Source: Tubulanus polymorphus (Eukaryota > Nemertea > Palaeonemertea > Tubulaniformes > Tubulanidae). Taken from it: a DNA stretch of 60,000 nucleotides. The notes below the pieces were generated by a model. That model was not told the DNA's origin. It saw only the letters and a list, made by a program, of their open reading frames with translations, and did no database searches. Positions 19,593 through 29,923 of the stretch are shown here, piece by piece; position 1 is the stretch's first letter, and each line of letters starts with the position of its first letter. Made by a program: the position numbers and the translations under genes. The stretch spans positions 20,839,110 to 20,899,109 of the forward strand of contig NC_134030.1 of the NCBI RefSeq assembly GCF_964204645.1, read 5' to 3'.

Positions 19593-19739
19593 TGGAAATG
19601 CTGTTCGGCGCGTCAGAATGAGGAGTAAAGTTAAAGTCCCTCGCACGATATAATTTTTCGTGCAATATCAACTAAATATTTCTTTTCAGTATAGACACAA
19701 AACTATAAATATTAATCATACGATGAATCAAAAGATGAT

Positions 19740-19745
19740 TTTATT
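19740..19745 (-). terminator. Candidate polyadenylation signal of receptor A
   Basis: AATAAA on the minus strand, about 20 bp beyond the stop codon. This would be a very short 3' UTR, so a further signal downstream is possible. Confidence 0.35.
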
Positions 19746-19764
19746 ACTCTCCGATATCATTTTT

Positions 19765-22700
19765 TCAAACCCGTTTATTTCTGGCCCGAATTGATTTGAT
19801 ATCAATAGTGAGGATGGTGTAAAGAAGTGGATTCAGTGACGAGTTGATCGGTAGGAAAAGTACCGCCAACCAAGCCGCCACTTGGTTCGGTATTTCTACT
19901 CGGAATACAGCGCAAAACTGAACGATAATTATCGGTAACCAGCAAAATAAATTACACAGATTTATCACTAAACTCCTACGTGCCAGAACCAATTCGGTAG
20001 GATCAGCTCTACCCGAGCCGGACCTGCTTCCAGATACGAGTCTATACATCTGTGCATACGTCATCATTATTGTAACAAGTACGACCGAGTTAAACGCGGC
20101 ATAAATTGAGAATGAATATTGCCAGGCGTGGACATTGATGGATAGTAAATTCATAGGTAAACAAACACCAGTTGTGCCGTAAAAATTATTTCCGAAATAA
20201 TAAGATGGCGAAAGTGGTAGCATTGAAATGATGCTTAAAGTGATCCAACATATACAACAAATACTGGACACAGAAATCGTAGATGTAATTGGGTTTCGAG
20301 AAAATGGATCGACGATATTTGAGTATCTCTGACGGGTTAGAATGAGGAGAAAAATCAAGGATCCTTCGCACGAAAGCGTCACTATAATCCCAGCGAGTCG
20401 ACACAATGAACTACCCGTCCAACTTTCAGAATATAGAAAATAAACTCCTTTATAGACGTAATCGGCTCCTGCGATCAGAAACAGATAAATCGACATCAGA
20501 AAATCGCAAGTGGCAATATTAATGATGAGGATATCAGAGGATGTGTTACGTGATTCAGAGGATGAAATGCGTAACGCTTGAACGCGAAGTAAAATTACGA
20601 TGATGTTCGCAAAAAAGCTGAATGAAGCGATCGCCCAAATGATTGCTCTAAGAACAGTGTTACCCATCAGGTCGGAACAAGATGAAAATTGGTCGGCTTC
20701 CGGGAGACACTGGTCAACACTCGAAACCATGCAACAAAATTTGTACGCGTCAGAAGCCAAAGAACTCAATAATGTAACACTGTCAAAAACGTTTCTTTGT
20801 ACGGATATGACTTTTGAATTTTTGGTTAGATCCATAATTCTTAGCTTTGTTAATCCGGCAAATGCGTGTGTTGAAATATGTCTGATTTTGTTATTGCTGA
20901 TATTTAGAGACTCTAAAGCGGATAAACCACTGAACACATTTCCACTGAGTAACGACAAGGAAAGTCCGTGAAGATCGAGATCGCTTAGTGAATTTAAACC
21001 TTGAAAACTGCCTTCTTCCAAATTTGTTAAAGGATTTCCAAAAATGATGAGAATTTCCAAACTAGACAAACCGGTGAATGTATTCGCGGACAATGATATT
21101 AAGCGGTTATATGTAAGATCTAATGTATGTAGATTATGCAGGTTTGAGAACGAGTTTGGAACAATATAAGATAAATTGTTACGTGAAATATTGAGGAGAT
21201 GTAGATAGAGGTAAGAAGAAAACGTGGACTCATTGAATACAAGTCGATTATCTGATAATATCAGAACACGAGTTGATGCCGAGAAAAGATCATTAATTTC
21301 TACTAAACCAGCATCATCGCAATAAATGAAATGACCTTGACATTTACAATATTTTGGACACGAAACGTCACAGTAGGACTCGTCATCAGTGGTATGTTTA
21401 CAATTTACAACACCATCGCAAACTTCAGATTGAGGTATACATCGGTTTTCCTGGCCACATTTGAACATGCCGGGACATGATAAAGTCTCGCAGTTTCGCT
21501 CGTCTTCTGAATTAGGACAATCTGATCGACCATCGCACACCTGTCCCATCGGTATACAGTAAGATGCTGGACATTTCACAGTACCAGCAGGACATATGAA
21601 ATCAGTACAACCTTGTATATGTTCGAGCCTTCTACATACCGGGTAACCAATCGACATCCTTTCTAAAATACATCTATGACGTCTAGAATAACAATGAGGA
21701 GAATCGAAAGAACATCTTTGTTCATCAGATTCTGTACAAAGATTTGTAAAGTTAGTCGTACAGTAGTTATCATTATTACAGTGAACAGTAGGATTCACTG
21801 TAACATTCGATGTTAAAAGTTCATCTTCTTCGAGGCTTCCGCTACAATCTACAACACCATCTCGATACAATAGAGAACTGATACATTCACCGTTGTTACA
21901 CAGAAACCCGTTGCAAAGTTGCGGAGCACATCCCCACTCATCGGAGCCGTCCTTACAGCTAACGATTCCATCACATCGGTACGATCTATCCACACATTGT
22001 CCACTAGTACAACGGTATTTTTGGTGCAAACACAGTGGATGAAAACACAAGTTTTCATCCGAGCCATCGACACAATCCGGTTCAAAGTCGCAGATACCAC
22101 TTATAGATGTAACCCGTCCATCCGAACAGTGGAACTGACTTAGTAAGTTTAAACCCGAACAATCGAGTTCATCTTCACCGTGTTGACAGTCGTTTCTGGT
22201 ATCACATACGCGATGGTCACTGATACATCTTTGATCGTTACATTTAAATTGCCACGATTTACAACCGCTTATAGAAGCCAACTCTTCATCAGTTACATTA
22301 TAGGAACATAGCACGGAATGAACGTTGTTCGTCTGATTATTCCACGGTTTTATCGACCATTTTAATGACTCGATAAAAGTGATTTCATCCCTTGTCAAAA
22401 CTGGTTCGATCACTTTAAACATTTTCCTAGCATCCATAGTCAGTATAGCGCCATATTGATGTTTAAAACAAAAAGCGTCCATTAATGCTTTTATTTCATT
22501 TTCCACATGGAAAGTTACAATACCTATTTCAGCGTGAAGGTCACGACACATTTTCGTAGCGCTTCGAATATCCAAACTTCGATTGTTGTTCCAATCTGTG
22601 AGAATTTGACAACATTTGCCGTCCACATTTTGCCAGCCTCTTTTACAGGTCGAGTTGTTGGATGTATTGGGATTTCGAGCACTTTCATATCCAGTTAGAA

Positions 22701-23052
22701 ATGCGATATCGTTATGAGTATCAGTTATTTCTATGATACTCGTTGTATTTTGATTTCTTATTGTCGAATTATCCATGCGCTCTGAATCGACGTGAATTCT
22801 ATCCGATTCGCAAATAAAAGTTGTTCGAGTCTCCTCGATTTGACACGGGAATCGAACCCAGTTCGCTGATCCTCGTGGATTATTCAGTATCATCGCCGTA
22901 CACGGCATATTGACGTCATTTATCGGCTGTTTTCGTAGAGGAGATATCAACCCTTGAATAACTTCTGGTATGGTTTCGTTTATCATAGCAGGTTTAAACC
23001 ACTCTGCGTAGCTCAATGGTTTCCCATCAGTCCATGAGTGATACCCATCATT
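19765..23052 (-). CDS. Receptor A exon 3 (lectin, LDLa, LRR and 7TM)
   Basis: The acceptor AAACAG at 23053-23058 is followed by NDGYHSWTDGKPLSYAEW, continuing lectin domain 1. One uninterrupted 1,095-codon exon then carries everything through the 7TM region and stops after IRARNKRV. Such a long intronless exon may reflect an ancient retrocopy fused to upstream ectodomain exons; this is an inference. Confidence 0.92.
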   Translation of the reverse strand, partial: NDGYHSWTDGKPLSYAEWFKPAMINETIPEVIQGLISPLRKQPINDVNMPCTAMILNNPRGSANWVRFPCQIEETRTTFICESDRIHVDSERMDNSTIRNQNTTSIIEITDTHNDIAFLTGYESARNPNTSNNSTCKRGWQNVDGKCCQILTDWNNNRSLDIRSATKMCRDLHAEIGIVTFHVENEIKALMDAFCFKHQYGAILTMDARKMFKVIEPVLTRDEITFIESLKWSIKPWNNQTNNVHSVLCSYNVTDEELASISGCKSWQFKCNDQRCISDHRVCDTRNDCQHGEDELDCSGLNLLSQFHCSDGRVTSISGICDFEPDCVDGSDENLCFHPLCLHQKYRCTSGQCVDRSYRCDGIVSCKDGSDEWGCAPQLCNGFLCNNGECISSLLYRDGVVDCSGSLEEDELLTSNVTVNPTVHCNNDNYCTTNFTNLCTESDEQRCSFDSPHCYSRRHRCILERMSIGYPVCRRLEHIQGCTDFICPAGTVKCPASYCIPMGQVCDGRSDCPNSEDERNCETLSCPGMFKCGQENRCIPQSEVCDGVVNCKHTTDDESYCDVSCPKYCKCQGHFIYCDDAGLVEINDLFSASTRVLILSDNRLVFNESTFSSYLYLHLLNISRNNLSYIVPNSFSNLHNLHTLDLTYNRLISLSANTFTGLSSLEILIIFGNPLTNLEEGSFQGLNSLSDLDLHGLSLSLLSGNVFSGLSALESLNISNNKIRHISTHAFAGLTKLRIMDLTKNSKVISVQRNVFDSVTLLSSLASDAYKFCCMVSSVDQCLPEADQFSSCSDLMGNTVLRAIIWAIASFSFFANIIVILLRVQALRISSSESRNTSSDILIINIATCDFLMSIYLFLIAGADYVYKGVYFLYSESWTGSSLCRLAGIIVTLSCEGSLIFLLILTRQRYSNIVDPFSRNPITSTISVSSICCICWITLSIISMLPLSPSYYFGNNFYGTTGVCLPMNLLSINVHAWQYSFSIYAAFNSVVLVTIMMTYAQMYRLVSGSRSGSGRADPTELVLARRSLVINLCNLFCWLPIIIVQFCAVFRVEIPNQVAAWLAVLFLPINSSLNPLLYTILTIDIKSIRARNKRV

Positions 23053-26000
23053 CTGTTTAAAATATAAATCATTTTCATTCATCGACAGTAAAAATGGTTT
23101 TACCATTATTTTCATTATTAATTAATTGAAGTTAATCCGTTCATAATTGATTTATTGAGGTTAATCAGTTCAATTTATGACATTTGACTTGTAAGTGTGT
23201 TAAGTGTCTGAATGCCAATTTGATCTTTTTCAATATTTGGCATGAAAAAAAAGAATTCGAGAATTTTCAATTTTCTCACCACTATAAAAATTATCATAAG
23301 TCCTGTATAGAAGTTATATATACATAATATTTTGATGCCATAAAAATGACACATCAATTTGGAGTCTCTTATTTCAAATTCGATGTTGATTTTCTTTTTC
23401 ATTTGTCGAGAGTGGAAGTTACCTTGTATTTTAGCCCGATCATCATTATAAGCGCCTCCTGGGTATATCCCTTTCTAAGCAGTTTCGTGGCGAATAATCT
23501 TTTGACAGAAATCATTTCATCTTGTGAGTTGATACTGAGAAGATGTCCTCCGTATTTCTGTTGACAATACATTTCAGCGTTCTCCCAATTCAGACGTTCA
23601 TCTCTGATGTATTTGACGCAGGAAATTCCCGAATCTATAAATCCTGATTTACAGCCGATTTTATCAAACTGTTTTATTGGTAACGACTTTTCTAAATTGT
23701 ATTGTATTTGAAATGTGGGAACGCGATCCTTTATCTCAAATTGCAAATCATTGTCACTTAAACTATAAAATATATTTCCACGTTTAGCATAAGTTCCACA
23801 TATTGTAATTTGATGTTGGGCTTCGCTTTTTGGAATAGCAAATCCATTATCGTAAAGGTCACGTATCTGTTGCTTGAAAAGAATTGGGTCTTTGTCCAAT
23901 GAAGATAATTTACTGCACGGTAAAGTCTGAATAAATTTGATTATAAATCTGTAATATTGAATTCGATTATTCATTATCGGGTTTTCAAAGATATAATAAG
24001 AAGACTTCGAAGTATATCCCGCCGATCCCGGATAGTTCGGTGATTGTACGATTCCACATTCATCCCTATCCGGGAAAAATGAAACACCAAATTGAGATTG
24101 TGTAGGTTTTTTCTCTCCTTGACATTTACGACGTAGTTTAACTATCAATTCATCATTCCAGAATTGATATTTGTAGAACAATTTCAAAGTGTTTAATACG
24201 AAACTGTTATTGAGAAACTGATTTGATAAACTCATTTCCATGTCACATGATCTACTAGAGTATCGCGCTGGAAAACATGCATCAATTTGATATTCATATT
24301 CTGATAAAATACAAATATTTTCTAAAGGAAGGCGCCGGTTTTCAGGTGTAATCACCAGACAGTGTGACGTCATATTAATCTGATTTTCTCCTTCCCGTAA
24401 AACATACCCGTAACAATCAGTAGGATTGAATCTGAGATACCCAGATTTAGGTACATCATTAAAAGCGTATCCTACTACAGTAACCGTTCCTCCTGATGTA
24501 ATCAGACTGACGACCCTACGACCGTACCACTGACCAGGACAATACGGACCATAGCGTCTAGCTGTAAAACTACCACCATCATATATATAAAATCCAGCTC
24601 TCTCGCACGTCTCTGATAAAACTGTTAGTTTTAATCTATCCTCATAGATATCAACTTTCCGCTTGAATTCTAATGTATTTATACGATACGATAATTTTGT
24701 CTTCTTTGACGCCGGGAGGAGTTTGCTTGGAATCAAACTTGCGCTGGAGCCAGATATCTACAAAATATGAATAACTTACGAATAAAAGAACGATTTACAT
24801 TATTCTGCGTTTACGAAACGGATTATATTTGAAAGATACATTAATGCTTTCGTCTTCGACCACGGGCCAGTACACAAGCTGGCTGTTAAACAGCTACAAA
24901 ATAGTGAAAATAAGACTTTTTCCCTTCTTCTTAAACTAAACAAAAAGCGTTAATGTTTCTTTTTTTCGCATAAGAAATTAGATATCAATTTAGACGATGA
25001 GGTTTCTTTTTAATTGTTTTTTGAGATTTATTGCAACATCTTCATTTGATGCTAAATGAAAATTGATATCTCCTATTTCAATTAAGTTTCATCTTTTTAG
25101 TGTTATCTCGATTACGTTTTGGCTCATATGGCTCATATGATATTTTACATTTAATTTAATCATGTTTACTCACCCTGGGTTTGTGGACTTGTACGTCTTC
25201 TATAGAAATAGATTTCACTTCAAATTCTATCCTTACATTCGATTGTAAAACACCTGGTCTTATTAAAACGCACAGTATGACGAGAAAGCCTTCAGATTTA
25301 ACACTCAGTGATTCCAGGTAGTTGTAACCGAGTAAAATATCAGTTCCTACAACGCGTAACCCTTCTAGTTTATATACACCGATGACGTCACCGGATGTGC
25401 TGAGATCACGTGTCCAGTTGAAGACGACGTACTGTAACACCTGCACTGTGATAGACCAGCAGTGTAAGTGTTTTGATCGAGTTATTACGTGTAAACTGTT
25501 GTCATCGGGAATGAGCACTCCAGACTCGTTATTAGAGATTTGAATTAACGGATTAGAGACGTTCCAATCAGATATTCTATATACCTTAACTGATAGTTGT
25601 GATTTAAAGGATGATGGATGTGTATCATCAATAATGGCTTTGTCAGTTTTAGTATAGAATGATGATGGTGGATGTCCGGTTTGTTCTGGTATAACAGCAA
25701 TAGGTTCACTGATGTTCCATCCGTCGTAAATTTGAACAGTTGTCACTGAATGAGCGCCAGGAGGTAATCTGAAATCTATTTGTGTAAATGTCAAATTCAT
25801 CGCACAACCATTCGGGATCCCGATCCATTCCAAGTACAATTTACATTGACTTAAGATGATTGCGAATTTGTATCCTGCCGAAGTTTGTAATTTGTTTAAC
25901 ATTAAATTGTATTCTCTGCAGTTGTGAATGAATTTCAAATGGCTTCGTTCAAAACGATATATGACATAAACCCAACTACCCCGCGCACCATCGACGTTAC

Positions 26001-26364
26001 TTCTAAACATCAACGAGATCGAATCGTTACGGCGGATTTCATGTTTTCCTTCTCCGCAGAATCTGTTATCGGACTCACCGACGAGAAGGTAGTTATCACT
26101 ACAGAACATCGACGGCTCGATGTCGTAGTATAGTTTGATGTTGAAAGTTCCCGGTAAAGAGCTGTTGACGAACCAACGACATTCAACACCGCGCGTTAAC
26201 GACGGGTAATTCGGTGAAACGATGTAACCGGACGTAGAATCGAGTGGGTACCAAGTGTTGTTACAAGACGAACTGACCGTCACAGAGTCAGACAGATCAG
26301 CGTGTGCGATGTTAACTCGCCAGACGATCAGCGACGCTATAAACAGCGCTCTCAGTCGATCCAT
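19765..26364 (-). CDS. Receptor A: CUB / C-type lectin / LDLa / LRR / 7TM receptor (GRL101- and relaxin-receptor-like)
   Basis: Three exons (26364-25174, 24757-23423, 23052-19765) joined in phase 0 give 1,937 residues. Order: signal peptide 1-22; CUB 34-139; CUB-like 149-262 and about 290-390; CUB-like about 448-530; CUB 631-752; C-type lectin domain 766-923; second lectin domain 978-1091; LDLa modules at 1106, 1151, 1183, 1222 (degenerate), 1329 and 1368; LRRNT 1407; seven LRRs about 1435-1610; 7TM 1642-1924. TM2 has DFLMSIYLF and TM6 has CWLP, TM7 has NPLLY, and the TM3 and loop-2 cysteines are present, as in LGR-type class A receptors. The DRY motif reads QRY. I start at the ATG of MDRLRALF because it is the only one common to all copies; an in-frame ATG at 26376 exists only in A. 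It is a plasma-membrane receptor with unknown ligand. A lacks the ILKTR tail of the other copies and is the most divergent. Confidence 0.9.
23423..24757 (-). CDS. Receptor A exon 2 (CUB modules and first half of lectin domain 1)
   Basis: It runs from acceptor TTTTGTAG to donor AAG|GTAACT, 445 codons. It contains a CUB-like module (FYIYDGG, VVSLITSGG), a cysteine-rich linker, a CUB starting CGIVQSPNYPG, and the start of the lectin domain (LNWENAEMYCQQKYGGHLLSI, then ALIMMIGLKYK at the splice). The intron interrupts the lectin fold just after the conserved GL. Confidence 0.9.
25174..26364 (-). CDS. Receptor A exon 1 (signal peptide and three CUB-type modules)
   Basis: It ends at donor AGG|GTGAGT. 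CUB 1 has the usual SGYIVSPNYPS start and paired cysteines (Cys34/Cys62, Cys88/Cys103). Residues 149-262 form a second CUB-like module and differ strongly from the other copies. Residues 266-390 are a third one and are almost identical in all copies. Confidence 0.9.
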
Positions 26365-26540
26365 ACCGAACAGCATCAACACGACTGAACCGAATCTTTC
26401 AAACTATTATTCGGATCACTTTGTGTCGAAAAACAACCGAACACAAATTACATTTCGTCCAATCAGAATATTCCCTGAGAATTCTTGGAAATTGATATGT
26501 TTCGTCGATGCTGCAATTTTTTGAAACCGATTCTAATTCT
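26365..26540 (-). promoter_or_regulatory. Conserved proximal upstream region of receptor A
   Basis: An inverted CCAAT (plus-strand ccaat at 26459-26463) lies 95 bp before the ATG, within a block (acaaattaca-ttcgtccaat, then gagaattct) kept in all four genes. No TATA box is clear. Confidence 0.35.
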
Positions 26541-26694
26541 GCGTGCTGAACATTTACGCTGACAGATCAGTTTATCAAGTTATGGATGCAAAGATAAATT
26601 TTAGACTTCCAAAGGCAAATTAGATCAACTAAAGGTTCAAAATTTCTTATTGTTTACATTGTTAAAACAATATTCCAGATGGGAAAAGGGGACG

Positions 26695-27340
26695 TTCTGA
26701 GTATGTCTGGTGTTTGTAGATCATTTTCAATAAAAAAATGTCTCAGGTGAAGTTGTGAACACATGTGAAGTGTTGACGATCAGTTTTTGAAAGTGTGCTG
26801 ATAATATGTCTAATGTCTGGTGTTTGTAAATCATTTTCAGTTAAAAATGTCTCAGGTGAAGCACTGAACACATGTGAAGTGTGGACGATCAGTTTTTGAA
26901 AGTGTGCTGATAAAATGTCTAATGTCTGGTGTTTGTAGTTCATTTTCAATTAGAAATGTCTCAGGTGAAGCACTGAACACATGTGAAGTGTGGACGATCA
27001 GTTTTTGAAAGTGTGCTGATAAAATGTCTAATATCTGGTGTTTGTAGTTCATTTTCAATTAAAAATGTCTCAGGTGAAGCACTGGACACATGTGAAGTGT
27101 GGGCGATCAGTTTTTGAAAGTGTGCTGATAAAATGTCTAATGTCTGGTGTTTGTAGTTCATTTTCAATTAGAAATGTCTCAGGTGAAGCACTGAACACAT
27201 GTGAAGTGTTGACGATCAGTTTTTGAAAGTGTGCTGATAAAATGTCTAATGTCTGGTGTTTGTAGTTCATTTTCAATTAGAAATGTCTCAGGTGAAGCAC
27301 TGAACACATGTGAAGTGTGGACGATCAGTTTTTGAAAGTG
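26695..27340 (-). repeat. 109-bp minisatellite upstream of receptor A, about 6 units
   Basis: Units repeat every 109 bp. On the plus strand each has 'aacacatgtgaagtgtggac' and 'atgtctaatgtctggtgttt'. Six CACATGTG-type sites occur, at about 26760, 26870, 26979, 27088, 27197 and 27306. CACATGTG is a palindromic E-box. Confidence 0.95.
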
Positions 27341-27894
27341 CAAATGAAATCTCGTGCATTTCCACAGTATTTGATAATAGTGAAATAACTTATAGAAGAA
27401 CATCTGAACACCCCTTAAACCTGCCAACATACTCATGACGTCACGAGTTTTGGCAATTACACATTCTTAGTACAAAGTATGTATGGATGGCAATAAATGA
27501 AAATAGACCGCCCCAGCCGGAATGGAAGCATCGATATCATTTTCTTGGTCGTTACGTTGAATCTTTTCAAATAACTTGTTAAAACCAGTCGGATTGATTC
27601 CCAACGGGTTTAGCAATAACATGCAAACATTCGGAGACCTTTTCTGCGATGTCGAGTTTGACTGCTGGTAACCGGTCGAGGTCACCCTTCGCGCGGATAA
27701 CTGCTGACGTTCACGAAATAATAACGTGACTTTGAGATAATGGATGCATTAGGAACATACACTAATGCACGGTGGAATTAATCGAGAAATTATCTGTTCA
27801 CTGTTAGTAACTCAGTAATATCATTCATTGATACACGATATTCTAATGCAGTAAAACATTATGTCGAATAATATTCTAACATATTTTGACGAAC

Positions 27895-28085
27895 TTGTAT
27901 TCACCTCATGGGCTCGTATTTGAAGTTTGGGGGTGAATTGTAGCTTAGATCATCATCCCTGGTACAATATATATAAAAAGAATTATAAAAAGAATTCTTT
28001 ATATATATAGTACCAGGCATACTGGATGATCTAAGCTACAGTTCATCCCCAAACTTCAAATACGAGGCCCTGTGGTATTCACACG
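27895..28085. repeat. AT-centred palindrome in the A-B spacer
   Basis: The left arm at about 27898-27966 (ctcgtatttgaagtttgggg, ending ccctggtac) is mirrored by the right arm at about 28011-28084 (gtaccagg, ending ccccaaacttcaaatacgag). The centre is an AT-rich core of about 45 bp with 'aaagaattcttt'. Arms are about 70 bp and imperfect. Confidence 0.88.
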
Positions 28086-28938
28086 CAGAGAAACGTTATA
28101 GCAAGCACCCTGCGAATTTCTGCTTGAACATGATGTGCGTAACTAGATCAAAAATCCTATAACCAGCAACCAATGACGGGAACGTGTTCTTTAGGTTTTA
28201 AACTTATACATTTCACTGAATTCTTGGTTCTGGACATGCAACACGCTTAGCGGCTAATGTATCCGAATCGCCTACTTTTTGCTCTCAACAGTTTGTTTTA
28301 AACAATTACTAAGTGAGGCATTATTCAGACAGAGAACATGTATAGAATTAGTATGGCATTGAATTAGGTTTTTTTAGTTATCATTTCTATTAGCTCGCAG
28401 TATCCGGATATATCATATTGCTGGTACGAATATCTATGGTCAAAAATGTTACAAGTATAATGCATCATATAAGATGAGGTTATTCATAATCAAAAACGAG
28501 CTGATAGCAAATTCGAAATATTCAACGATCATACTTGAAAACTTTCATTTTTATCTTATAAAATTGAATATAGCGAGTTTTATTATCTTTTGCTAATTTT
28601 TTCTTATCTTATCAAGGATAGAAAGAATATCGTGCGGCTCGAATCGTAAATTACCGTGGTGAACTTTTTGGTGCGAAAACGGTAGGTAACGAATGTAACC
28701 ATATGATATGGCGGCTGATTCGGGCCAAGTTAAGAAAAAAGAATTCCGCGCAATGTATATATCGCTTCGTTTTTTCGCCGCGCAGAACGAACCTGTGTTT
28801 CTCGTTTCTGCGCCCGCCGAAATAAACTTCGTTTAGCTGCGTCCGGTTGACATCCACGCGTTGACATTCGATGATAGAAGATCTATAAACACGTGTACGG
28901 GTATAAACGGGCTGTTGGTGTTCGGTTTTTGAGAATCG

Positions 28939-29117
28939 CTAGCCAGGGCGAAACTCGGTTTTCGTAGCTAGTCGACTAGTGGTCGAAACTAATAACCGAA
29001 TGCGCTTAATTTCCGAACTATATCCGGAATATAGTTCCGACTAACTGAAATTCGGTTAGATTTAGTTCGACTATAGTCGACTAACTCAGATATCAAACCG
29101 AAGTTGGCCCAGGCTGG
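28939..29117. mobile_element. Foldback MITE 3' of receptor B
   Basis: The left half, starting GCCAGGGCGAAACTCGGTTT, aligns with the inverted right half, starting GCCTGGGCCAACTTCGGTTT. Both halves contain TAGTCGACTA and AACCGAAT. Inner palindromes include GAACTATAT-CCGGA-ATATAGTTC (29015-29037) and TCGACTATAGTCGA (29067-29080). Confidence 0.7.
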
Positions 29118-29923
29118 GGATTTTGTATGTACTAAATTACTGAATGTCTCCGTGAGCTATGTATTGTCTTTATGTGTGGCCTGGACGATTCTACTGTTTT
29201 GATCTTAAAATAGGAAATGACCCTGTTATTGATTTGATTGGTAAATTCCTCGTCCCTTACAGACCCACCACACCTGCCGGGAGCGAAACAGGGGGTTTAA
29301 TATTGAAATTGGAAGTACAGATATAGTTGTGTGATCGGCGGTCGAGTTTACAACAGTTTGTTTAAATCGAAGTACATTATTGGGAAATTTGGTTCCGGGT
29401 TATCCAAACAATATTCCATTGGTTAGCCTACCAGTTAAAGCAGTAAACACGTGCATGTTTTTAATCGATTCTTGTGTATGCAGCCGGGAGGTCGTTCAGA
29501 TATTCGATTTCGGAGGAGTTTGAACGTATGATTGTGGTAAAAAATATAGTTCGTGTTGAACGAATATTCGACATCAAGTAAGCATGTGTATAAGATCGAT
29601 AACGGAATCTGCGACTCAGGAAAGTAGCTGAATTTCAAAAAAAAAATTTCTGTTCGGAGAAGACAGAAAGACCAACCACGCAGAGCGGTAGATTTGAAAC
29701 CTGATTTCCTAAGCCACGAGAGAATGATAAATCTCCGACCTAGGCACAAAACTAAATATTCGTTTGATGCGTCGAAAACACTATCGTAGGTTAAACTTGA
29801 AACTGAAATAAGGTATGATGATTTTATCAGTCTCCAACTGTTTCCAAAAATAGTTTTCCATGAATATAGCGGCTGAAGGCGCTCCTAGCGTGTATCCAAA
29901 GTTTCTATCGACTGATAAATGTT

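Larger units (their letters stand above)
26541..29923. other. Spacer between receptors A and B
   Basis: In order from the start of A toward the end of B: the 109-bp minisatellite, a 240-bp block shared with 18880-19120, an AT-centred palindrome, about 850 bp of AT-rich unique sequence, a foldback MITE, and about 800 bp of 3' flank shared by B-E. No gene seen. The open frame at 29435-29749 recurs in other spacers only because the DNA is duplicated. Confidence 0.6.

Noticed and set aside
20186-20404. Short frames antisense to or overlapping receptor exon 3 (also in B and C)
   Set aside because: Shadows of the long conserved receptor frame; they repeat in each copy only because the gene does.
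26743-27436. Overlapping 68-residue open frames reading [18 protein letters not shown]
   Set aside because: They are the same 109-bp minisatellite read in one frame. The regular 109-bp spacing, not protein selection, makes them look conserved.
29435-29749. 104-residue frame on the minus strand, also at 49493-49807 and 59475-59789
   Set aside because: It recurs only because the spacer DNA is duplicated. In the B-C spacer the frame is broken near an A-run, and the content has no domain.
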